Source: Exophiala sp. HKRS030 (taxonomy: Eukaryota > Ascomycota > Eurotiomycetes > Chaetothyriales > Herpotrichiellaceae). From it: 64,000 nucleotides of DNA. The stretch lies in the NCBI GenBank assembly GCA_023897205.1, contig JAHWDD010000001.1:1674001-1738000 (forward strand), given 5' to 3'. Below the pieces are notes generated by a model. It had not been told where the DNA came from, made no database searches, and was given only the letters and a program-made list of their open reading frames with translations. Position numbers and translations under genes: made by a program. Shown here one piece after another: positions 43,255 to 55,653 of the stretch. Each line of letters starts with the position of its first letter. Positions within the stretch are counted from its first letter, which is position 1.

Positions 43255-43994
43255 ATGGCAGACGAACCAGGCACTCTCAACTGGCGCCTGAGCGCGCATC
43301 CCATCACGCTCCTCACGTACTTGGGCTTTCGAATCGGTAAGGGGGTTTCTGACATTTTACGCTGTGTGTCCTCGACTGACCGGTGCGCGTAAATTGAAAA
43401 ACAGGGAGCCTACTCATGTACCTCTTCGGGGTCCTCTTCATCCGCAACTTTGTGCTGGTCTTCATCCTCACCCTCCTCTTGTTGTCGGTCGACTTTTACT
43501 ACCTCAAGAACATCGCGGGCCGCCGACTGGTCGGCCTGCGGTGGTGGAACGAGGTCAACACCTCGACGGGGGACAGTCACTGGGTCTTCGAGTCCGCCCC
43601 GGAGGGAACCCGCAACGAGAACAAGACGGACAAGCGATTCTTCTGGCTGAGCATGTACATCGGCCCCGCGCTGTGGGTGGCATTGGCGATATTGGCCATC
43701 GTGAGGTTACAGAATCTGATATGGCTCGTGACGATCGGTGAGTTGTTGGTCTTTCTCTCTGCCACTCAGTCTGACGACCCCCATTCCTTTTTTTTTGTTG
43801 GGATCCCTCGGACATGGCTGACGCTTTTTCTGTTCTTCGTAGCAATCGCACTCATCCTCACCATAACCAACACGGTTGCCTTTTCGAGGTGTGACAAGTT
43901 CAGTCAAGCGTCGAGTTTCGCAGGTACGGCATTCATGGGGTCGGGAATCGCGAGAAACCTGGCCGGGAACATGATGGGAAGATTCTTCAAGTGA
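43255..43994 (+). CDS. tvp23: Golgi membrane protein Tvp23
   Basis: Tvp23/FAM18 family membrane protein of late-Golgi vesicles. Exons 43255-43336, 43405-43737 and 43843-43994; 188 residues; introns of 68 and 105 nt, both phase 1. Seen: four hydrophobic segments ([53 protein letters not shown] with [22 protein letters not shown]) and the signature [17 protein letters not shown], followed by the GDSHWVFES loop and C-terminal [17 protein letters not shown]. All match family order and length. Confidence 0.93.
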
Positions 43995-44840
43995 TTTGCC
44001 ATCAACCGATTTATACTCTTCCCCGCTCCAGCCAGTCCAGCACCACACCAATGACAGAGCTTTGAAGAGGGACATTCAAAGGAAGGTCTAGACAGATGGC
44101 TGCGAAGGTTTTGGTATAAGCACATCACGGTCCACCACCATACCGTTCGTTGCACCTAGCTTCTGTGTCTGGCCACTGGCCCCGTTGTGCGTCTTGTGGC
44201 AGTATCAATTCGTCCCGATTACAGCGTACAATATGGGACCAAAAAAGCCGTGTGTATCAGACCAAACTTTGTGGACTTTTTTTTGGGCAATCTTGATGCA
44301 CTGGGAATGGGAAAGACATGGGCAAAACAGAGTGGTCCTCATCGACTGCTTGCCCCAGGAGGCAGCTGTACTATGGACGTGTCGGTCTTGGAAAAAAAAG
44401 AGGCATCCCAGGTCGAGCCTCCAATTCTTTTCTCCCTTTCATGGTATGGCTTTCATGACTTTGAGACAAACTGAACGGCTTGTTTGTATCAAAACAACTT
44501 TCGTGTGAGACCTGATATGTATGAGTGAGCTTTTCAATGAAGACAAATGATCAAGTAATCGTGTGTATTTATGATATACTACGTCCATTGGAGAATGACC
44601 AAGGATCCGTATGTTTAATGATATACCACGCCCGTCGATTGCCACCTCATATCATGTCATGTTAATTTTAGTTTTCATTCGGTATATGCTCTTCAGTAAA
44701 AATACATTTTTCATTTGCCTGCCTCACAAGTACCTTGAAGAGCATATTCCACACATTCCCCTCTCTTAGGAAGGAGTAAGGTAGGGTAAGGCAGGACAAG
44801 GCAGGACAGGTCATGATGGGATGGAACGAGGAGGACCAAA
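43995..44840. other. Convergent spacer between tvp23 and xylulokinase
   Basis: 846 bp; AT-rich 3' regions of two convergent genes. Nothing else recognised apart from a short GGCAGGACA direct repeat at about 44790-44810. Confidence 0.55.
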
Positions 44841-46595
44841 TCATTCATCCAGTTTGCCCTCCTTCCTCTCCTCCAACAGCTTCAGCTCCATCATCTCGAA
44901 CCCCTTCAAGGCCCGGCCGTACCTCTCAAACACGTCGGGCTGGTAGCCGTCGGCGATCTTCTCGACGAACTCGTCCTCCCTCCACCGCTTGCCGATCAGA
45001 TCCTCGAACGTCTCGCCCGGGTCCCGTTCAACGGCCCACACGGCCTTGTACGCGGCCCCCAACGCGCACGCGTTCTCACCCACGTCCAACTTGAACACGC
45101 CCTCGGACCCGCCCAGCACCTCGCCCGCAACCCGGGCGATGGCCTTGTTCCGACTGCCGCCGCCGACCATGTACACGCGCCTCGGCTGCGGGGGGAGTCC
45201 GGGGCCGGGCGAGTGGACGAGGTCCCGCGACCGCAGCCGCAGCGACAAGAATTGACTCTCGACGATGACCCGGGCGTCTTGTTCCGGCGACCGCGGCACG
45301 CCCCGGCTCCTCTTCAACTCGTCCGACACGGGGTCGTATTCAAAGTGCCACTCGCCCACGGGCAGGTTGGGAATGATCTCGGGTCGGGGGAAATACAGGC
45401 CCAGATTCATCGGCGTCTTGCTCGGGTCGTCCTGGGCCAACGGCGGCGTCGAGAGGAGGTTCTCGTCGAACGCGCTCCATGAGTTTGTATCGTCGACGCC
45501 GGCTTGTGCGTTGATCGCGTTTCGTACCTTTTCCCTCGCCAGGCCGCCGTTCTTGTAGCACAGCATGAACATGTACAGTCCCGGTGTGGTGGGGGAGTTG
45601 AAAAAGTGCGTCGCGGGATCGGGCCTGTACTGGGCCGTGCTCATGAGGAACGTGGTCGACGTGCCCAGCGAGACTATGGCGTCGTTCTTCTTGAGCGGCA
45701 AGGCGAGGATCGTCGACGGGTTATCTCCCGTCGATGCGATGATGGTGCAATCCGAGCTGAAGCCGTGTCGGCGTACAAAGTAGTCCGAAATGTTGCCCAG
45801 ATGGATGCCACCGTCCTCCGGGACATCGCCCAGTTTTTTTTTGAGGGCGTCCACGCCAGATGGTCCGGCGGCGAGTTCGAGAAGTTTCTCGTTCCACTTC
45901 CCAGCCTTGATATCCCACAAATTCATGCCGCATACGTCGGAAATGTCAAACGGGGCAAACTTGCCCAAAAACACGGTAGCAATCCACGATGACACGAGCG
46001 TGATCCTATAAGTTTTGATGTATTTATCGGGGTACTTTCTTTGAAACCGCAGAATCTGTGGACCGGTAAAGCGATGATGTGCTTTACTTCCCGTGACGTT
46101 TGCTAGCTGGTGCTCGTTTCCTAAAACCGCATCAAATTCGTCGCATTCCTTTTGCGTGCTGGCGTCTTGCCAGTTTGGACTAAATGGGTGAGCAAAGGCG
46201 CCGTCGAGCTGTGACTGTAATGTCTTCTCGGGATCGAGCTGAGCTAGCAGTTGCTCTGCATCTGCGTTCCAAAATACACTGCCATGCTGCATCCCCGAGC
46301 CGCTGATGCCCTTGATCCTTTTGAAGTCGAGACCATCATCTTTCAATCTAAGCAACAAAGTATCAATGGCTTGCAACCACATTGCAACGGGAGCAAACAC
46401 TTCATGTTCGGCCTCGTTGACAAGAACACCTTTGTTGATATTGAAACCCTTGGCGTCGGCATCGAAATCAAATTTAGCCTCGTGCACCTTTTTGAGACTA
46501 TCGTCCACCACCAGCCCTTTCAGTTGTTGGGTTGAGAGGTCAAAGCCCAGGTATAAAGGCCCCGTAGATGCCATAGTCAAAATTGGCGATGCCAC
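44841..46595 (-). CDS. xkiA: D-xylulose kinase
   Basis: Phosphorylates D-xylulose to D-xylulose 5-phosphate, linking xylose/arabinose catabolism to the pentose phosphate pathway in the cytosol. Single exon, 584 residues (or 577 from the second Met at 46574). Seen: FGGY-kinase N-terminal phosphate motif [26 protein letters not shown], substrate Asp in [20 protein letters not shown], and the adenosine motif [16 protein letters not shown] with [14 protein letters not shown] near the C-terminus. It matches fungal xylulokinases throughout. No introns. Unusually GC-rich 3' half (about 44900-45500). Confidence 0.95.
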   Translation of the reverse strand: MASPILTMASTGPLYLGFDLSTQQLKGLVVDDSLKKVHEAKFDFDADAKGFNINKGVLVNEAEHEVFAPVAMWLQAIDTLLLRLKDDGLDFKRIKGISGSGMQHGSVFWNADAEQLLAQLDPEKTLQSQLDGAFAHPFSPNWQDASTQKECDEFDAVLGNEHQLANVTGSKAHHRFTGPQILRFQRKYPDKYIKTYRITLVSSWIATVFLGKFAPFDISDVCGMNLWDIKAGKWNEKLLELAAGPSGVDALKKKLGDVPEDGGIHLGNISDYFVRRHGFSSDCTIIASTGDNPSTILALPLKKNDAIVSLGTSTTFLMSTAQYRPDPATHFFNSPTTPGLYMFMLCYKNGGLAREKVRNAINAQAGVDDTNSWSAFDENLLSTPPLAQDDPSKTPMNLGLYFPRPEIIPNLPVGEWHFEYDPVSDELKRSRGVPRSPEQDARVIVESQFLSLRLRSRDLVHSPGPGLPPQPRRVYMVGGGSRNKAIARVAGEVLGGSEGVFKLDVGENACALGAAYKAVWAVERDPGETFEDLIGKRWREDEFVEKIADGYQPDVFERYGRALKGFEMMELKLLEERKEGKLDE

Positions 46596-46869
46596 GCGCT
46601 TTCAAAAAGGTCGTTTGACGAGTCTATACGGATCCCTGAATAGCACAGATCGAATGTACCAACTGCAAGAAATGTTTTTTTGGCTGTGGTCGAATAACGC
46701 GCGGGGTCAAGGACGGCCTGGCCGGTCTTTCTTTACAGTCGCCGGTGGTCGGCGGGATGATATCAGCCTGAAATCACGCTTCGAATTTTGGTGGAGCTGC
46801 CGCCGGAGTTTTGCACCGAAGACCAAAAAAAATACCAGAGTGCCAAAACATTCAAAAATCCGCAACTTT

Positions 46870-48391
46870 TCAGGTCTCCTTCTTTGTTTTACTTGCATTG
46901 CGGATGTGTCCATTCGTATGATGATGGTCATGATTGTTGTGGTCATGATCGTGCTCGTCTTCAGGCTCCGGACTGCTCCGTGGACTGACATCGGCAGGAA
47001 TGAAGTCATCTGCGAGAGTAGACTGTGTGTGTTCTGTGGGTACGAACTTGACCCGGACCCGGCGGACACCTCGAACTTTTGCGCCTGTCCTTTCGCGCAC
47101 TGCATTCTCTATGTCTTCCATCTGGTGAAGAGTGAAACCTTGGGGTACAGCAAGCTCGATATCGAGGAGATAGTTTTGACCGGATTTCGTGCCCTGAACA
47201 TCTCTGATCTCAACTTGGTCTCCAAAGGGGACCGCCGTGATGCCCTTTGCGGCATCGCCCTTGAGGGCTTTCGTGGCTGCGCGGCGGACGGATGTCTTGA
47301 CCTCGTCGTCCACGGTCACATCGGCCAGCTCGAGCAAGGCAGATCTAGTATTACCCCAGCCAGCTCGAATGACCATGGCCGAGATCAGTAGTCCTCCAAC
47401 AGGGTCCAACCAAGATGCGTCCGTGAAGACATGTGCCCCGCCGATCGTAGCCAGGGCGACGATGCTCGTAAGAGAGTCGACACGATGATGAACCGCATTC
47501 GAAGCGAGTACAGCCGACTTGCGTTCTCGGGCTACTTTGATAGCTGTCCCAGGTTAGTATATGCAGTCGTACAAGCACAGGGGTATGAGAGCTGGACTTA
47601 CTAGCTCGGTATAACCATTCTTTCACCAAGATCGAACCTCCAGCCAGCCATGCAGCATTCAGGTCTGGAACCACGGCCCCGTGGCTATGATTGTGCCCGA
47701 GCAACGAGAACAGACCATGAGAGTGTTCCGCGTGCTCGTGGGCATGTGCAGCAGCATCAAGGAAAAATTGGGAATACAAGGCGTCCACGGCGTTGAGCCC
47801 GATCCCCATGCCACCGAACAACAACAGCCCACTAACACCCAGAGCACCCAGACTCTCAATCTTGCCGTAGCCACTGGGGAAGCGAGAGGTCGCCGGTCGG
47901 AGTGACCAAGATATAGTAGCCAGAGTCATAAAGTCGGACACCAGGTCGGTCAGGGCATGGAACCCATCCGCGATCAACGCCTGGGAGTGGAAGACGTAGC
48001 CCCCTATTCCCTTCCCAATGGCCATGGCCAGGTTCACAAACAGACCTATCCTTGTGATTTTGACGCCAGCGTCGTTTTTGTTGTTCGAGGTCAGGTACGC
48101 CGTATCGTGGGAGTGGCCATGGCCGTGTGAGTGGCCGGCGTGGCTCCTGGCCTGGGTGAGGGTTTGTGTAAAGGACATCGGAAAGGAGCGAGGAGGACGG
48201 GTGGCTAGAGGGCACAGCGCAGGCGGTAGTACACTTCGCACCGACAGAGAGACCGTGGTAGATGAAGATTTACGCAACAACGAGCTGCTCGAAGGTCTTG
48301 TAAATGTTTTCTGACTGTGTTTGGAATACTGTCTTATTAGGCAAGGGGACACATGTCGCGTTTCAACGCGGAGGACCTGCGTCAGCGGCAT
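46870..48391 (-). CDS. mmt1: Mitochondrial cation-diffusion-facilitator metal transporter (MMT type)
   Basis: Inner-membrane metal (iron/zinc class) exporter of the CDF family. Exons (minus): 48391-47602 and 47543-46870; 58-nt intron with GTAAGT, TACTAAC and CAG; 487 residues. Seen: basic, Ser-rich mitochondrial presequence (about 1-75), His-rich patch HAGHSHGHGHSHD, transmembrane metal site HALTD after ALIADGF, second site in HHRVDSLTS, a His-rich loop (AHAHEHAEHSHGLF), the cytosolic-type CDF C-terminal domain, and a C-terminal His/Asp tail (DEHDHDHNNHDHHH). The ATG at 48391 is chosen because the frame upstream has only a GTG. Three His-rich segments in one carrier is notable but known in the family. 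Confidence 0.9.
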
Positions 48392-48990
48392 TTGCAGCTG
48401 CGGCTGATTGTCGAGGCGCAGGGGGGGAGGAAAAGAAATGGAACGGCCACCGCACACGCGAGCGAATTCGTCGGGTGCTAAAAGATGTGTACTCCGTATC
48501 TCAACCCATAATATACGCAGGTGGCCGAAGTAGAAAACTAATGCTAGAAACTGGCTCTTCGAAATTTCTAGGTATGTAGAAGTCTATGTGAGGTGCTCCA
48601 TACACTACATTTGGGAGCATCAAAGTCAATGAGACTGCGCAGTTCGCTGAATTGTTGTTGTCCGCTCCTAATTTTTTTTTATTGCCGTCGGGAATGGCCG
48701 GGACACTAGACGCCGACAGGCACCAAGTAACTCCCTGGAAGGGAACTAAACTTAGTACATGGTATAGCCCCTATATGCGAGGTTCGGTGCCTAAGAGCAC
48801 GCCTAGGGTCTGCTTAGCTTGGGCTTCTAGGCACGCTGCGGCCTCATTCTACCCATGGACCGTCCTCTAGTATCTCATAGATGCATAAAAAGCCAACCAC
48901 ACTCATAATTTTCTACAGATAGAGCCGACCAAGTCCAGATGAAAGGCACGCCCACGAAATAGCTCCTCGATTCACAATATATCCGGCCCT
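48392..48990. other. Spacer between CDF transporter promoter and valS 3' end
   Basis: 599 bp; no gene recognised. A T-run lies at about 48671-48680. Confidence 0.55.
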
Positions 48991-51900
48991 CTAGCCCTCT
49001 AGTTGCAACCTCTCTAGATCTTTGATGGCTTCTTGTAACCTCGTCACCTCGCTCTCTGCATCCTCTAGCTTCTCTTGTTCCTTTCTTCTCGTCTCTGGGC
49101 TGGCTTTCTCCCATCCAGCCGCATTCATGATTTTCTTGCTCTTCTCCATTCGGGCTTTGGCGTCCTCAACACCCTTAGCACGCTTCTTGAGCTCCTCCGA
49201 GAGATCCACCTTGCCGGCTACCTTGAGATACACCGCTGCGTCGGCATTGATGCTCTGAAGTGCACATCCAGCAGGAGGGAGGGAAGCGGCACTAGGAGGA
49301 AGAACTTCAATTTCGCCGGCGTACTTTCCACCGAGGGACTTGATGGAGGTTTGCTCGTCGGAAACAGTCTTGAAGGCCGTTTCTGAATATGTCTGAATGA
49401 GCAGGTCTCCAGGCTCCTTGAATCCATACTGTGACAGCAGGCTTCGAAAGCCAGTCGCAATTGCCATAATGAACTCGTACTCCTCGGCTTGCTTGGGGTT
49501 GTCGAGCTTCTCTGTGTACTCTGGATATCTAGCAACCATGATACTCTCCGTCTTATCATCCTTGCGACGGGGCAATTTCTGCCACAAATGCTCTGTCAAG
49601 AAAGGCATCAGTGGGTGCATCAACAACAGGCCTCCTTCAAGTGCGGTATAGAGGGTTTGCTGTGCCGACTTCCGCACGTCGTCCGGTGCTTCAGGTGTCA
49701 GGATGAACTTGGAGTTCTCAATGAACGTATCGCAGAGCTGAGAGAACCAATACTGATAAAGTGTGCCGGCTGCCACAGAGAATTCCCGCCCTTCGATGGC
49801 CTCATTGACCTCCTTGGCAGCCGCATTGAGCCTGTGGAGAATCCATTTCTCGGAGAGCGTTTTGGGCTCATTGTCTGTCGACTTGGCATCGGGTACGAAG
49901 CCCTCACCCAGTCTACCAAGGGCAAAGTTGGTGGCTTGATAGATCTTATTGCAGAATCGTCGCTTGGCTTCGATTTCCCTGATGTCAAAAGCAATGTCAC
50001 CTCCACCGGTGGTGTAGTTAACCAAGGTGAATCGCAGGGCGTCAGAACCACACTCCTCGATACCCTTAGGGAAGGCCGACTTCTGGTATGATTTTGCCCG
50101 TTCAATCTCGGCTGGGTCCAGATTACCCGCATAAAGAGTCTTGTGAAGGTCTTCCAATGTGATACCTCTGATAATGTCCAATGGGTCAATAACGTTGCCC
50201 AACGACTTCGACATCTTTCGTCCTTCAGCGTCTCGAATGAGTGAATGGCAGTAGACCTCGGTGAATGGAACTTTGCCAGTCATCTTCAATCCCAGCATGA
50301 CCATACGAGCCACCCAGAAAAAGAGAATGTCCCAGCCGGTTTCAAGCATTGACGTAGGGTATAGCTCTCTCATATCCAAGGTGTCCTTTGGCCAACCTAA
50401 AGTCGAGAATGGCCAGAGACCAGACGAGAACCAGGTATCCAGCACATCTTCGTCCCATCGCAGGGTGAACTTTTTGCCTGGGAATTTCTTTTCTGCCTTG
50501 GCACGTGCTTCCTGCTCATCGTAAGCACAAACCCAAAGATTGTCGTCTCCTTCATCATTGGCTTCACCCTCGAACTGGATGAAGTACGCCGGTGCACGGT
50601 GACCCCACCATAGTTGACGAGAGATGCACCAATCTTGGATATTTTGCATCCAGTGGTGGAAACGTCGAGACTCTGATTCGGGTTTGATGAGAATCTTCCT
50701 ATCAAGAACAGCCTCATCTGCAGCTTGGGCGAGATCCGCCATCTTCATCCACCATTGTGGTTTCAACACAGGCTCAATTACATCCTTGCTCCTCTGGCAC
50801 ATGGGAATCGTCATTGCATTGTCCTCTTGTTTGGTATAGAGGTCAAGCTCCTTTAGAGCATTGATAACGCCGTAACGCACATCAAATCTCTTTTGTCCAG
50901 CATAAGGGCCGGCGTTGTCGTTCATCGTACCATCGTCATTAAGAATGTTGATGAATTCGAGATTGTGCTTCTTGCCTTTGGCAAAATCGCTGGGGTCGTG
51001 TGCGGGTGTAATCTTCACAGCACCGGTACCGAAATCCATCTCTACTTCCTCATCTGCAAAGATAACAATTTTTCGATCAGGAAGAAAGGGGTGTATCGCA
51101 GTCTTGCCCACCAAATGCTGGTATCTCTTATCGTTAGGATGTACAGCGATACCAGTATCACCCAGCATAGTCTCCGGACGAGTGGTTGCAATCTCAATGA
51201 ACTCGTGGCCCTTGAATCTGTCAGGGGAAGTCGACGTCTTGTGCGAATCGTCGCCTTCTTTGCTTATTGGGTATTTGAAGTAGGTTAGGACACCGAACTC
51301 GATCATCTTGTCATAGCCAGGCACCTTCAGTTTCGTCCGGCCTTTCAGTTCTTTGTTGTCGACTTCGAGATTAGAAAGTGAGGTGCTCAATGCAGAACAC
51401 CAGTTGACCAAACGGTTAGCCCGGTAGATGATACCTTCCTCAAAGAGGTCGATGAACGTTTTGCGCACCGCAAGCGAAAGGTTTTCGTCCATGGTGAAAG
51501 CCTCTCGACTCCAATCCATCGAACCACCAAGACGCTTCAGTTGGTTGGTGATGTTCTGGTGATACTTCTCTTTCCAGGTCCAGATCTTCTCAAGCAGAGC
51601 ATCACGGCCTATGTCATGCCGGGTCTTGCCTTCCATCTTGTACACCATTCTCTCCACAACACTTTGCGTGGCGATCCCAGCATGGTCGCAACCAGGGATC
51701 CATGCGGTAGTCTTCCCCTTCATCCGTGCATGTCGGATCATGGTATCTTGTAAAGAGTTGGTGAGAGCATGGCCCATGTGTAACGAACCCGTCACATTGG
51801 GAGGAGGGATCGGAATGACGAATTTTCCTTCTGGTTTGATCTTGCCATCTTTCGTGAATTCAGGTTTGAAGTAACCCCGGCTTTCCCACCACTCGTAACG

Positions 51901-52598
51901 ACCGGATTCAATCTTTTGAGGCTCATAGGCGTCGACAGCGGCGGCCTTCTTGACCTTCTCTTTCTTCGGGGCTTTCGAGGCTGCGTCCGCGGCAGGCGGT
52001 TGCTGTTTGGATTGCTTTTCTAGAAACTTGGCGAGCTTTTCGGCCTTCTTGCGCTCTTTCTCAACTGCGTCACGTATATATGTCAGATGTGTAATTCCTA
52101 GAACTTGCAGGGGCAGCGTATAGAGGGAGGGACTGTGTCTATTGCGGGTAGATGCTTTGACTACATGCTGCGTTTAACTCTATAGACACTTTCCCAGTCA
52201 TACACCATGAGTCTTTGGCGCTCCGGTACTTGTCCTCAAAGGAGTCAAAGCGAGTAATGCAGTCCGCGCGAAAATGGCGGGCAGGTAGTGTCAATGTGGT
52301 CCATCAGCGTTATCGTCGTTCATACTTTCTTTAGCGGTCTTTGGCTTTCCTGCAGCACCCATCACGGTCTGTCCATTCTCATTGTTTTGTTGATCTTTGC
52401 CGGGCACATTGTTGCCCAACGCATCCTTCTTCGCCGCATCTTGGGCAGTGGCAGCGACTTCTGAAGAGACGGGTGGAGGAGGGCCCGAAGGGGAGCCCGT
52501 TGGATCGCCAGCTTGAGGGAAAGGTCAGTCACGAGTCGTGAAGGAGTGAAACCACGTCTGTACTTACTGACGTTGTGAGACGCAGCATTGAGAGCCAT
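48991..52598 (-). CDS. vas1: Valyl-tRNA synthetase, cytosolic and probably mitochondrial
   Basis: Class I aminoacyl-tRNA synthetase charging tRNA-Val. Exons (minus): 52598-52568, 52511-52326 and 52064-48991; introns of 56 and 261 nt, both phase 1; 1096 residues. Seen: Ala/Pro/Gln-rich N-terminus, Lys-rich helix (EKERKKAEKLAKF), HIGH-type motif PPPNVTGSLHMGHALT, editing domain (TTRPETMLGDT, HPND), KMSKS in GRKMSKSLGN, anticodon-binding domain, and a C-terminal coiled coil (about 1030-1094). The frame upstream of the ATG stays open and basic for about 48 codons without any ATG (see separate entry), suggesting a mitochondrial isoform. The 261-nt intron is the longest in the window. Confidence 0.96.
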
Positions 52599-52742
52599 GT
52601 TGAAACGATATAGCCGTCTCCAAGCAGGAGGTGGGCGTAGGCGAAGAGACCTGCAGAGTATTTTGCTTGAAAGCCCTATGGCTTCGTTCGGCGCAGTACG
52701 AGAGGTATTAATACATATGACACACGTCAAAATTCCAATGAG
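52599..52742 (-). other. AUG-less in-frame N-terminal extension of valS (candidate mitochondrial presequence)
   Basis: Directly upstream of the valS ATG the same frame is open for about 48 codons, back to a TGA just above position 52742, with no ATG. Codon content: about seven Arg, one Lys, one Glu, with Ser/Leu-rich SSKILCRSLRLRPPP and WRRLYRFN next to the main start, a mitochondrial-presequence composition. Near-cognate codons present include TTG (52730), ACG (52727) and an ATA in GCCATAGGG context (about 52685). Initiation there is inference. The single-gene, two-isoform arrangement is known for fungal valyl-tRNA synthetases. Confidence 0.55.
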
Positions 52743-53297
52743 TCACTGCAGTGTCTCTTGGGGAGAGTCAGTGTATTTAATGCGATTGTCAGGCTGGAGG
52801 AAATTATGAGTCGCAGAGCCCTCGTGAAACCGCAGCTCACTATATCGGGAAGAGGCCAATGCCAAGACTGACATCACACGACAAGAGAAGCAGATACAGT
52901 ACGAGTATTCCACAATCACACTTGGGACGCAGGAGATAGGTCGGTAATCGAATGGTATATGTTGCGCTTCTATGATGATTAGGGATAACAGTAGTGTGAC
53001 AATTGAGTCGAGTTTCTTCCAGCAACAACACTCTATCCTAATCTGCACGTCCATCCTGGGTATAGGCTGAGGGCCCATCCCACAGCCTTGCATACTAGAT
53101 CCCTCAATTCGTCATCGTGCTCCTGTCGTTCATCCCTGGCCGTCCTGTGGTGAAAATTGTGGATTACTGCCACCTGATATCTCGTCACTCATTACAACTC
53201 TTTCGTATGCTCCCAGGACGTTGGCCGTGTGGATCGTTGCGACTGCCTGTGCGATCGTGTTTGAAGATTAGTTTCCGTCTGTCCATCATCCTGTCTT
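52743..53297. other. Spacer between valS leader and CK2 alpha 3' end
   Basis: About 550 bp, valS promoter and the 3' region of the kinase gene. Nothing else recognised. Confidence 0.55.
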
Positions 53298-54457
53298 TCA
53301 AGAAACGTGGTTTTGCGAGTTTTGCTGTGCGGCTGCATTCCTTACTGGCGCGAAGTAGGGATGTGCCATGGCTTCTTGGGCTGTGAGACGTTCCTAGAAA
53401 TGGTCAGGATAGTTGCGGAAGGCGGCTGGAAAAACAAACCTGATGATCATATCTCAACAGCTTGTCGAGGAAGTCGATGGCTTCCGGGCTCACAAACCGC
53501 TGGTTGTCGGCATTCACGAAGCTCTGCCATGGTTTCTTGGGGAATCTGCTGAGGATGTCGTCGTACTGAGCGTCGAGTTCGATGTCATACTTGTCGAGAT
53601 ATTCAAAGAGCTCGTCGGTACCAAGTACCTTTGCGATCTTCACGAGCTGATCTGAATTGCTGTTGCCATGGAAAAAGGGCTCCTTGCGGAAAATCATCGA
53701 GGCAAACATGGCACCCAGTGACCACATGTCGAGCGAGTAATCATATTCCTGAAAGTCGACCAGCAACTCAGGACCCTTGAAGTATCGCGATGCCACTCGG
53801 ACATTGTATTCTGTTCCTTGGTGATAGAATTCCGCCAAGCCCCAGTCGATCAGTCTCAACTATAGACGGCATCAGTATCCCATTGCGCTCATGGAGTCGA
53901 TCTACGCACCTTTCTTTTCGCATGGTCGATCATAACGTTGTGCGGTTTGACGTCTCGGTGCATGATCCCTTTACTGTGGCAGAAGTCCAATGCTTTGAGC
54001 AACTCAAAGATATAGTACCGCACATCGTAATCGACGAACCGCGGATAGAGTGTCCTGAAGTCAGTGTTGTCCACATTTTCGAATATTAGGCTCGGTGTCT
54101 TGCTTTGGCTGTCGCGTACTACGTCTAGGAGGGCTACGATGTTTGGCCCGCCGGAGAGGTTCTGCAGAATCTTGATTTCACGCTTAATTTTCTTCTTCTT
54201 AACAGGCTTGAGCACTTTGATGACGCATTTCTGATAGTTGGCAACATTAATGCCTTCGAAAACTTCAGAGTACTTTCCTCGTCCTGCGCGCAGATTTGTT
54301 AGCCTCATACTCGTACAATGGTGGTCCGCCTCGTCATCCTACCGATCTTTCTGACGATCTCATAGTTTTCCAGAATGCCCCACGAGATGGATACCGAGTC
54401 GTAGTCCCAGTAGGACCGTGGCATGTTGGCATTGACATCGGCGTAGACGCGCGCCAT
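53298..54457 (-). CDS. cka1: Casein kinase 2 catalytic subunit alpha
   Basis: Constitutively active Ser/Thr kinase acting on acidic sites in nucleus and cytoplasm. Exons (minus): 54457-54343, 54283-53910, 53859-53440 and 53393-53298; 334 residues; introns of 59, 50 and 46 nt. Seen: [18 protein letters not shown]ly-rich loop (split by intron 1), [17 protein letters not shown] with catalytic Lys and the CK2-specific basic cluster, [12 protein letters not shown], the CK2-typical DWG ([11 protein letters not shown]) instead of DFG, and [12 protein letters not shown]. The last exon ([14 protein letters not shown]...) completes the C-lobe; the donor before it is a weak GTTTGT. Length is normal. Confidence 0.96.
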
Positions 54458-55653
54458 GGCTGCAAGGGTGGGAGGGATCGTGGGGTTGTTCTCATGCGAG
54501 GTAAGGCTGAGAAGGCAGAGGTGTGGGCTGAGCTTCGAAGTGTGCCAGGAGCGCGAGAGTCTCGGGTGTACTGTCTCCCGCTAGGACGGCGGACTTGCGA
54601 GTAGGTATATGCAACGAGGAATAGATGTAGTGAATGGACTCAAAAAGTGTCGTGATACGGGTCGTTGGGCAGCGTTTCCGGTCTGCGGCCTGCGCAATCG
54701 TGCTCTGCGCTCCGTTGCCAACGGATAAATTCCCCGTAGTCTTGGCGGCACAAGGAATGGTCTGCCGCTTTTAAGACGTGCCACGGATCTGGAATTGTTT
54801 TTTTTGACGAGAATAGAATCTCCTTGCCGGCAACTACATCCAAATATGCACCTCCTATTATCCCATCTGCCGTGGTATATTTGGTGATCCGGTGTCGGAA
54901 TTATATATAAGGTCCCAAGCGCTTTATAGGCCGTCACCCCTATTCCAAGACATCGCGAACATGTTGCACGTTGACGATCGCACAGTTGTTATACTATTAG
55001 AGCGGGTGAATTCTCAAGCAAGTGGCCCAGTGGAATACTTGCTTTGACTCTGTGTGACCTGAATTTGGTGCATGCTAGCGCTACTCCGGTATAGGTCGTT
55101 GTCGCTCTCTGATGTTGAAGTCACCGGTTGTTTGGACATAGGAATTCGCCTGCACAACTAACGAATGTTAAGAGAACGAGGCACATCCTCACTTCTTCAC
55201 GATACAATTGGGGCATATTTAGAAATGATATTGTCCACGTCACGAGAATGTGGAGTACGGTATGGAGCAAAAGAAGCACCGCAAGGGTGGAGTGGGATAT
55301 CAGATCCGCCTCAAACAGCCACACCTGCTTCTACTCTCCTTGTGACTTCATCCAGAGTCTGTAATTCCCCCTTTAAGGTGAGCCGATCTTACGCTCATTG
55401 TCCTCGGCAGTACTTTGAGAGGGGCATCAGGCTGATAACAGTTGCCGCCCCCGCTGTCCGCAATGCCGCATTGCCGCTGTCGGAGGACCGCGCTAGCTTC
55501 AGTTCAATCGGCATCTAACCGACCTCATCTCCTTTAAAAGATGGATTTGAAGAAGCATCGATCGATCGTTGGTAGCTATACTGTCTTGTCTTCTTCGGTG
55601 AATGATTAAAAATACTCTAAGCCACACTGCATGCTGCGTACTTGAGAAAACAA
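54458..55653. promoter_or_regulatory. Divergent spacer with one GATA site, CK2 / M20 hydrolase
   Basis: 1.2 kb between start codons; no gene recognised. A TGATAA (HGATAR) word lies at 55433-55438, about 220 bp upstream of the M20 gene, a possible AreA-type nitrogen-control site. Confidence 0.45.

Noticed and set aside
48392..48457. Upstream extension of the CDF transporter from a GTG codon
   Set aside because: No ATG in the extension. The ATG at 48391 starts a good mitochondrial presequence.
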